Under the pieces are notes generated by a model, which saw only the letters and a list, made by a program, of their open reading frames with translations, did not search any database and had not been told where the DNA came from. Made by a program: the position numbers and the translations under genes. From positions 12,612,153-12,676,152 of the forward strand of contig LS997567.1 of the NCBI GenBank assembly GCA_000469685.2: a stretch of 64,000 nt of DNA. The letters run 5' to 3'. Every line of letters begins with the position of its first letter. The first letter of the stretch is position 1. The DNA is from Haemonchus contortus (taxonomy: Eukaryota; Nematoda; Chromadorea; Rhabditida; Trichostrongylidae). Positions 56,890 through 64,000 of this stretch are shown one piece after another.

Positions 56890-57187
56890 ATAGAGAGATA
56901 GCCGTTGGATACCGTTCAAGAACTTTTCTTAAACTTTAACGCTTTATTTTTGCGTTCTAAAACAAATCAGAACACTCTTGAATAATCGACTTTAGCATCG
57001 CCCACCGTGATGCAAACTCCGCCCAATGGAGATTTTGAAGGTTCATATCCCGCCCCTTGCGCCCGAGCTCTGCATGCCTGATATGCGCTCTGTCTGTTGA
57101 TCTTGTCCCAGGCATCCACCCATCCCATACATGAACCGACTTCTACTCTCGGCTAAAACAGGATCTCGTGACGCACAAACATACATA

Positions 57188-58459
57188 TTAGGTTGAGTCA
57201 TAAGTCCTGGACAAATTGGCAATGATAATATTTATCTTACAATTTTTAAACTACAATAGCGAATCATTTGAAATATGCCCCATTGGCATCGATGGTCTTC
57301 TGCCTATGCTTGGGCAAATCGTAGATGCCCTTGCTTTAGAACGCTAAGAGCTGGCCCTTGGAGAACTGCACCAGTGCCATTTTGATGTCATCGCGGGTTC
57401 GAAAGTCCTGGCCATCCAGATGACGTTGGAGATGGGGAAAAAGGTGATAATCGGAGGGATCCAAGTTTGAGGAACATGGTTAGTGTGGTAAACTTGTCCT
57501 GCCAAAATTCGTCAGTTCAGTTTTGGTCGTTCTTGCAATGTGAGGGCGAGCGTTGTCGTGCTGGAAGTGAACTTTGTGCTGCTGTGGACGTGTAGCTTCG
57601 GGATTCGCCTTCAAATTCCTCAGTTGCATAATGTAGACATGTGCAGTCACTGTGCATCCTTCGTCTAGCAGCTCCCATTATACGACACGGAGAGCGCTCC
57701 ACCAGAATCAGAGCATAACCTCCTCGGCGTGTACGTTGGGTTTGGGGGAGTCTTCTGCATGCGCAACCTTGTCAATCCGTTGAGCACACCGGTGAACGTT
57801 AGAGTAGAGGATCGACTTCGCACCCCTGGTGACTAGGCACTCGAGCCACGTGTGGTGCCCTTGAGCGTGAGGAGAGAAAGTGCCGCGTCGTCGCGGCGGT
57901 CTATGTCACACTGCTTCAAAGCATGAGGCATCTATGGACTGAGCTTTCGCACCTTGTCGATTGACTTCAATTCACGAAGAACTGTGGACTGACTCCCCAA
58001 GGGTGGCTGCCAGTTTACGAGTAGTTTGATACGGATCGGCTTCCACCTGGCTCCGCAGCACCTTCAAATCCAACTTCACTGAGCGTCCCGGACGTTCTTC
58101 ATTTTCGACGGAATAGTCCCCCGATGTGAACTTCTGGTGCCACTTGTAAATTGTACACCTCCTGCTTGTGAACGTCCTTCATACCTATATCGATTGCCGC
58201 GGGTTCATGGCCAGATAAAAATAGAAATAGGATGGTGTTGCGGATGTGGAGTTGCGACGGCTTTAAATCATGAGGCATAGTTGCTGGAAAGGAAACAGTT
58301 AGGTGGGTGGTAGGTGCCTTTTCTAGTATGATTTTGGAAGAGCTTTCCATACTCTATCTAACAGTGCCTCGCACGTTCATTTTCGTCACCTCTTTCAAGA
58401 GTTATGATCGCTAGAAGTCATCGCTATCATTTTGTCCGAGGACTTATGACTCAACCTAA
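57188..58459 (-). mobile_element. Near-complete mariner element, 1.27 kb
   Basis: Terminal repeats TTAGGTTGAGTCATAAGTCC at both ends (57188 on plus, 58459 on minus), TA duplications at 57186-57187 and 58460-58461, and the expected length for mariner. The TIRs resemble those of 53881-54794, so the two are related subfamilies. A hookworm mariner called bandit is known and would be a natural comparison. Confidence 0.88.
57264..58278 (-). pseudogene. Mariner transposase, near full length
   Basis: It starts MPHDLKPSQLHIRNTILFLF at 58278 with the first HTH, then MKDVHKQEVYN. The second HTH region is followed by TRKLAATLG and QSTVLRELKSI (about 58020-57950), a decayed first-Asp block and WELLDEGCTVTAHVYIMQL (about 57680-57620). 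HDNARPHIARTTKTEL (about 57575-57530) and LDPSDYHLFPHLQRHL (about 57455-57410) hold the second and third Asp of DD34D, and the protein ends GAYFK at 57264. About 338 codons, close to the family norm of 340-350. A few frameshifts and stops inactivate it. Confidence 0.85.
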
Positions 58460-58674
58460 TACATACTACAAACAGACACCGAACTTGTGGATTGTAGATA
58501 GTGGGGGTTGTGGTGACTAGGCGGAAGGGTGGCGCCTTTGATATAATCAGAGAGATTGTTATCTCTCTGTTAAACGAACGAACAGAAAACGGTGGTTCAG
58601 TGATAGTTTATTTGAGAACAAACACAAAGACCCTGCTTACGGGTGACGTACAAGACAAGAGTGGTACTTAAGCC

Positions 58675-59496
58675 CCGCCCCTAAGGAGCGGGGGTGACCG
58701 CGGGTTCTGGCTTATGCTTTTCCTGGTTTTGAACAGAGTTACAAATTTATGATTTTAGCCCGCCCATCTCGGTGCACGCCCCGCCCACTTTGAAGGCGTG
58801 AGTACATTTGTTCGGTAGCCTCTGACCACTTTTTTCCGCTACAAAGCATTTTCGAACAGAGTTACGAATTGATGATCTTAGCCCACCCACCTCGGGGCAA
58901 ACCCCGACCACTTTCGAGAATTGACCACATTTTTCCTGTAGCTCTTAACTACCTTTTTCTGCGTTCTAGACTGTTCTTTAACGGGGTCATATTTGGTTAT
59001 AAAAAGCACCCTCAATTTGAACGCACGCCCCGCCCATTGTAGGCGAAGCTTCGCTAAGGTTACGCGTGCTCAGTACGCATTAGGACTTTGACACTCCTTT
59101 CATTTTTTCTGGTCTCCACACTTTTATTGAGTCGAGTTATGGATTCATCTGAAGTACCGCTCATTATGAGGATGCCCCGTCCACAGCAGGTGAGTCTCTT
59201 TCGCCTAGTCTGTTGACCAGCCTTCATATATTTTTATCCACTGTTTGGACCTTTTCGAAGCCAAAAAAGATGTTTGTCTATTCGAGCCGCCTATTCCGGC
59301 CCTTGCCCCGCCCCCTGTGGACGGAGCTCCGCGGAGCTCGTGTGTGCTCTGTTGATCTTATCTCAGGTTCCACCCATCTTGTCCCTCTAAAGGTGTTTTT
59401 CAGGTAATATTGAATTTCCCATCGAACAAACAAACAAACAAACATGCATACTACAAACAGACAGACACACCAAACTAGTGGATTATCCATAGTAAG
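58675..59496 (-). mobile_element. Helitron-like element H9
   Basis: The minus 5' end is A|TCCTTACTATGGATAATCC, then GTCTGTCTG and GTTTGTTTG repeats. The body has 'gcccgcccatctcggtgcac' and 'cgcacgccccgcccattgt' units. The 3' end is not clear; the left limit is placed at a GC hairpin (CCCCGC-GCGGGG, about 58673-58694). A separate hairpin AGAGAGAT-TGTT-ATCTCTCT lies at 58551-58570. Confidence 0.5.
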
Positions 59497-59652
59497 GATT
59501 ACAGCCTTATATCAAGGACGAATGGCAGAACAGCGGCTAGAAATACTGCAAAGGAACCCAAAACAAAGTGCGATCAATGCGATCAGTTTCGTTGCCTTGA
59601 ATATTTCAAAGTGTCCATAATTGTTGAGTTTGGTGAGTGATCTCAATTGTGT

Positions 59653-59800
59653 TAACCCATTGCGCCCCATCGCCTTTGCGTGCCCGCTTTTTGGTCCAGA
59701 TCATACTAGAGTTTGCATAAAGTGCGAAGCAGCACATACTTTGCGATTCCCTCAAAATTCCGCTATGTGTAGCCGCGTGCTGTATGCCGCCGGTCAGGTC
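59653..59800 (+). repeat. Dispersed repeat Z, copy 2
   Basis: Starts TTAACCCATTGCGCCCC and follows 48037-48207 through 'gagtttgcataaagt' and 'tttgcgattccctc'. The long hairpin of copy 1 is absent. Confidence 0.6.
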
Positions 59801-59989
59801 GGTGCGGCAATTCTGAAGACAATGCTGGGCGCAAGCCACAGCAAGCGCAATGGATTAATTTCTGATTGTGATTTGATAAACGGAACAAAAAAAAGCTTAG
59901 TTTTCTTCGGCTTACTAACAGTGGTGCCGGTCACCATTAACCGACATTGCTGTCAACGTCTTCAAATACATTCCTATGCTTCGTAAATG

Positions 59990-60470
59990 TGAGAGAGTTA
60001 AATAGATATTCAATATGAAACTCAAAAAGTTTTTGTAAGAACATTTGATAAGAAAGCCCTATGACACAAGCATGTATGATTCGAACCTTCATGCCACAGA
60101 ATTGCACAAGGACTTGGTGAGAGTTGTGGTTATTACCCCTCAAACTAAGCAACGACTAGTCCGAAATAGCCTATATGAATGCCTATGCATGCCATCATGT
60201 GTCACACGCCCATTAGGTATGGAATAAAATGCGTAATATCCGGCGTTGTGTATGTGGTAAGGTGCTTTCAGTGTGTAGGGTAGAATATTGGGCAAACAGG
60301 TAGAAGTTTTTGTATCAGGATGAAAGGAAGTAGGGAATAGCTTCTCCTAAAGGAACTCAGGTCACGATGTCATTGGAACACGTGTTTCGAGGTGATAGTC
60401 GTTGCCACGTGAATCCGTCATTGCGGCGCGGCGTACCTTACAATTAGAGGTCTTCTCGATCACGGATAGG
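59990..60470 (+). pseudogene. PLE linker and GIY-YIG relic
   Basis: A plus frame has HKDLVRVVVITPQTKQRLVR then NSLYECLC, the PLE linker. In a shifted frame comes SGVVYVVRCFQC and NIGQTGRSFCIRMK, corresponding to the GIY strand, the CxxC pair and the YIG strand with its Arg (60230-60320). The remainder decays by 60470. The RT and 3' hammerhead-like region are not seen. Confidence 0.6.
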
Positions 60471-60484
60471 GCCGCTAAATTAAC

Positions 60485-60580
60485 AGAAGCTGGCACCGTT
60501 TGCAGCACTTGGCGGCCTCCGACCTTCGACCTACGCAATTCAGTGCGAAGGTCGAAGGACACGTAGTGCTGCAAAGAGTC
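60485..60580. repeat. Foldback (imperfect palindrome)
   Basis: 'tttgcagcact' and 'cctccgaccttcgacc' on the left pair with 'ggtcgaagga' and 'agtgctgcaaa' on the right around a centre near 60535. It could be a small foldback element; no target duplication seen. Confidence 0.7.
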
Positions 60581-63500
60581 ACCCTATTCAAACCGCATTC
60601 GTCTCAGCACGGGGTGATCGGAGGACCGCACAGGAAACTATCCTATAGGTCACCTGGTCAATGACTTCGCAAACGTAGTTTACACACCTTTTGAACTTCC
60701 TCTGTAGGATGAAATTGTTCTTGATCGAACCGAATCGAAGGCCCAAAAAAGGCTGAAGTGCCGAATCGTAAGCCGAATAAACTGTTGTTAGAACCTCGGT
60801 TGCACAACTCATGATGTTGAAGTACCATGCCATACATATGAGTCCACTACTGTAGCAACTCGACCGCAGTTGCACAGCCAAGTATGTACCCGGTTCGGTT
60901 ATCTGATCGACACATGGTGTAACAGAGACGGAAAACAGTCTAAATGGTAACTTATCTCTATCTCCAGAATCAATGAATAGAAATGCAGATATGGGATCAG
61001 AGTTCGAACACGCCTATACAAATTGGCGATACAAATTTCACCTTGTGTGACCACTGCCATCAAGTACGCCTCCTTTCCTAATTGTGGATTCACCAACTCG
61101 CTTCCCCGTCTATAAGAAAATAAGAAAAGTTACTTGGTCGCGTTCCCATCAATAAAGGGACCTACCACTTGATATTCGAACCATCTCAATTCCCATTGAA
61201 AGAAGGAGCAATGAATGAAAGTTCCGAAGCAGGAGTCACGACAGGAATATCTCCACGGGATATGCGGTGAGTAGAGAGAAAAGTAGCGTGCAAGGTGAAC
61301 GTAATTTTTTAAAACATGGTGAGAGGGGGCTCTTAACAGGAGAAAGAACACATCAACGAAACTGTTCCGTAGAGTAAACAAGAGGGAACGTGTAACGAAT
61401 TTTCAAATTTTCGACGCAAAAATTACCAAAAGAGTTATTCCAGGAGGATGTACATAATGAAAAAACATAGAGTAATTGAATTCAACGAATCAAAACTCTT
61501 CAGAACAGAGTCAGATAGTGCCTTGGCACATGATAAGAACAAGTCACGTTATCGGGAAGACTGTGGAACTGGAATGAATGAAAATTGAAAAGCAGTAAAG
61601 TAAACTCACCATGTATGCATTCACAGAAGTGCGAGATGTTCATGCAAAATTATCGTTCAAAGTGAATATAAGAAAATACACAGAACATAGAAGAAATAAA
61701 AAATAAATCTAAGAACCTCGAATTAAAAAGAACAATGCATGAAGTTCCTTGACAAAGACGAAATACGCTTGAAAAACTAGACAACGCTCCGATATGAATC
61801 AAGGGATGTTCCTGACATTGAACACCTGACTAAAAAACTCAAAAAGAAAAACCAAGGATAAAAGTTCAAGAGATAATCCTTGATTACATGCTCAATGGCC
61901 TAAAATGCACTGAATGGCCAACTCAACCCACCTGAATCAGTCGTCAAATATTGAAAACGGCTTACTAGAATATGGGTTTTTCGGAAAGTGGTTACGATTT
62001 TTGAGAACGATTTTTTCCAAGCACTCGTTCCAGAAGCTTTACAAGAGTTTGAATGTTTTTCATGAACGTTACAGGTATACATATGTGCTTTCGTTGAAGA
62101 AACTTCCACAAATTTCATTCCCATTTGTAAGTTTAAGATGGGTGTATGTCGTTTGGCGCGGCCCCTCACACCCACCTTGCCATTGGAGCGCATAGGCCCG
62201 TAATCGCCTCCTTGGCGCCGCCCATTCGACTCGATTTGTGAATTGTGCAACTCGATCGGCTGATTCATCCTCCTGACAATGCTGGTCAGCTTACCCACTC
62301 CCCATCCAGTCGATAGATGCCCGATCGATAACGCCGCTATAATTAAACGTCGAACTGACCACCTGTATCCTGTCTATTTCTACCGCAAATTTGGCTATTT
62401 TTCCTCCCTTTTTTGCTTCTCGAGATTTTTGAACAAATTTTCGAGTGAATACTGCTAAGTTACAATGGAGTGGAAGTATTATGGTCGTTTTGGAGCCTGA
62501 TACTTACCACTTTAAAGTAGTGTGCAGTATGTCGTGACCTTCGTACGACCTCTTTGCGCAGCGCAAGGTCTCTCCAACGCTTATCGAACGGTCGTCAGAG
62601 TGCCGTACTGGGTCCCACCGCGCAACTGCGTTGCAGCCTTTGCCTTCGTATCAGCGGACAGGAAAAGTTGGCCTAAAAAAGGAAAGCAGTCTTTGTCAGT
62701 CTCGACTTACACCGCGTATGGTTCGGCTGGAGCTCTGCATGGTTCCTTAACCCGTTTTCGACATTCCCTCGCTAATACCAAACTATTCGTCCGCCGCCCC
62801 GACGTCAGTTATTCCTACTAACTTCTCTACTGAATTGGACGATCACAGAATATACGCAGTTTCCATGAATTACCGGCAAGCTGAGGAGGATTATTCCACA
62901 CGACCACGGGTGAGGTTTATAATTTCAATGGGGATATTCCGGTTATCCCTCTGCGCAGCTGTCCTTTCTCCAGACAACCCCTGGTGCGCAGCCCGTGGGA
63001 GGTAGAATCCCGGTCGTCGTATGGATGAGTGGAGTGGGAACTCCTGCTCCGCTGCGAGTGGCGACCGGACGTGCAGAACGCCCCCGGCTAACTACGCATG
63101 AGCAGCAGAGTTGACGCGCATTGGCGACCCCTAGTAAGGTGAGGTACCATCCCGTAGGAATTTTAGTTGAACTCACTTTTGCTTTGTAATTAGGCATAAA
63201 GCCACTTCATTTCTTTCATGTTTTGTTGTGTAGCAAGGGGAGTATATCTCCGTCATAACTATCTTACTTCTTCATGCGCAGTAGAGTACATATTACATCC
63301 CACGGATTTAACATCAGTGATGACATGATTGCTTGCATTAATTTCTTAATCTCTAAGCGCAGTGTTATGGGGATAGCGCAGGGTCACATTTAAGCGCTGG
63401 GCCACGAAGGTCGTTGTAACTGGATCGCAGGGACGCAGACAACACCAAGGGGCACCGCACAATGAAGAGGACCGCCAACACCGTGGCAAGGCGAGACTGG

Positions 63501-64000
63501 CAAGCGCAGTACCCTTGTGCCCTTCTCGGAGGTCACGGCGGCGTTCACTCCACAACTTCGTTCCATTGTCGTGCCCCGTGGAGTGAACGCTGTCGCGACA
63601 CAGTACATATGTATGACGGACTGATTGTGTGGTAAGTGTTGTATTATTTCTTCTTTTAAAAACATTTGTTTGTCATATTTATTTCCATCATTTACTTTGT
63701 TGTCATGCACGTTATTAAACAGTCTTTCCGGATACATATCTCGTCATATATTTATGTACAACACCTCCTACTTCTTTGACAAAGTTTTAGTCACCGGCTA
63801 ACTCTTCACTCCTTCTTCGAAACAAATATTATTTTTCTGTATACGAATTTTGACATAAGACTAACAGAGCAGAGCAGATGGCATTCAGTGTAAGTCGGTG
63901 CTTGCGCTTTCTTTTGGAAGTCTCGATCTTTTGCTCTCGCTCTTCAAAGTGAATACCCTTTAAAGACTGAACTGTCAGAGAACCAATGCCTTGGACGGTA
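60581..64000. other. Unrecognised terminal region
   Basis: No transposon ends or known domains. GC content rises in 62150-62330, 62520-62830 and 62930-63620, where frames such as plus 62522-62821 (99 codons) and minus 63390-63737 (115 codons) stay open. A GTAAGT donor-like site follows an open plus stretch at 63631. These could be exons of a gene running out of the window, or an unfamiliar repeat. Confidence 0.35.

Larger units (their letters stand above)
56935..58510 (-). mobile_element. Helitron-like element H8, split by a mariner
   Basis: Left part (56935-57187) has 'gcatcgcccaccgtgatgc' and 'cccgccccttgcgcccgagc' units; right part (58460-58510) has 'catactacaaacagacacc' and 'cttgtggattgtagatagt'. 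Both match H9 (58675-59496) in order. The mariner sits at a TA between them. The 5' terminus is mutated (CCCCCACTAT for TCCTTACTAT). Confidence 0.6.

Noticed and set aside
58551..58570. Hairpin AGAGAGAT-TGTT-ATCTCTCT as a Helitron 3' end
   Set aside because: No CTRR tetramer follows on either strand at the expected distance.
60070..60105. tRNA B-box match on the minus strand (GGTTCGAATC)
   Set aside because: It lies within PLE linker coding sequence and has no A box at the right distance.
1..64000. Spliced-leader RNA, rRNA genes or histone clusters
   Set aside because: No SL1-like leader, rRNA core sequences or histone motifs were noticed on either strand by eye.

Overview
The window looks like nuclear DNA of a parasitic nematode, most likely a strongylid/hookworm-type worm. 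This is inferred from the RTE-type reverse transcriptases, Penelope-like elements with GIY-YIG ends, mariner and piggyBac transposase relics, a BEL/Pao element and TATACA/ACAT microsatellites, and from general familiarity with hookworm repeats. No database search was possible. No bacterial-style operon, CRISPR array, rRNA gene or confident host protein-coding gene is visible. Almost every long reading frame is a transposon fragment or a microsatellite artefact.

Layout. 1-516: 3' part of a non-autonomous Helitron-like element. 1046-6486: a mariner split by an RTE retrotransposon (RTE-I), itself split by a 5'-truncated Penelope-like element (PLE). 6487-10416: about 2.9 kb of microsatellite interrupted by a complete 1.04 kb Helitron-like element (8358-9401). 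11615-13356: head-to-head fragments of two RTE families around an ATTAT microsatellite. 13.9-20.6 kb: mostly unrecognised. 20602-22177: a Helitron-like element beside an inverted PLE relic with hammerhead-ribozyme-like motifs. 24188-28245: a TTAA-flanked MITE holding a full-length RTE of a second family (RTE-II, 10-bp target duplication). 30681-36225: a tRNA-derived SINE, a 1.27 kb TIR element and a 3.2 kb Helitron-like element with a higher-order satellite. 36.3-51.7 kb: several TTAA MITEs, a palindromic MITE, a divergent 1.3 kb segmental duplication (42.6 and 47.8 kb), a 5' RTE-II fragment and a BEL/Pao deletion derivative with LTRs and target duplication. 53.5-59.5 kb: a piggyBac relic split by a mariner and a Helitron-like element, then a near full-length mariner inside another Helitron-like element. 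60-64 kb: a PLE relic, a foldback and unrecognised sequence.

The elements do not form a working pathway. They record a relative history of insertions: nested junctions and related empty sites within the window fix the ends and target duplications of several families. The most unusual items are an open frame fusing an RTE endonuclease start to a Penelope reverse transcriptase, the hammerhead-like motifs after two PLE copies, and the coherent Helitron-like and TTAA-MITE families. Possible host exons are listed at low confidence.
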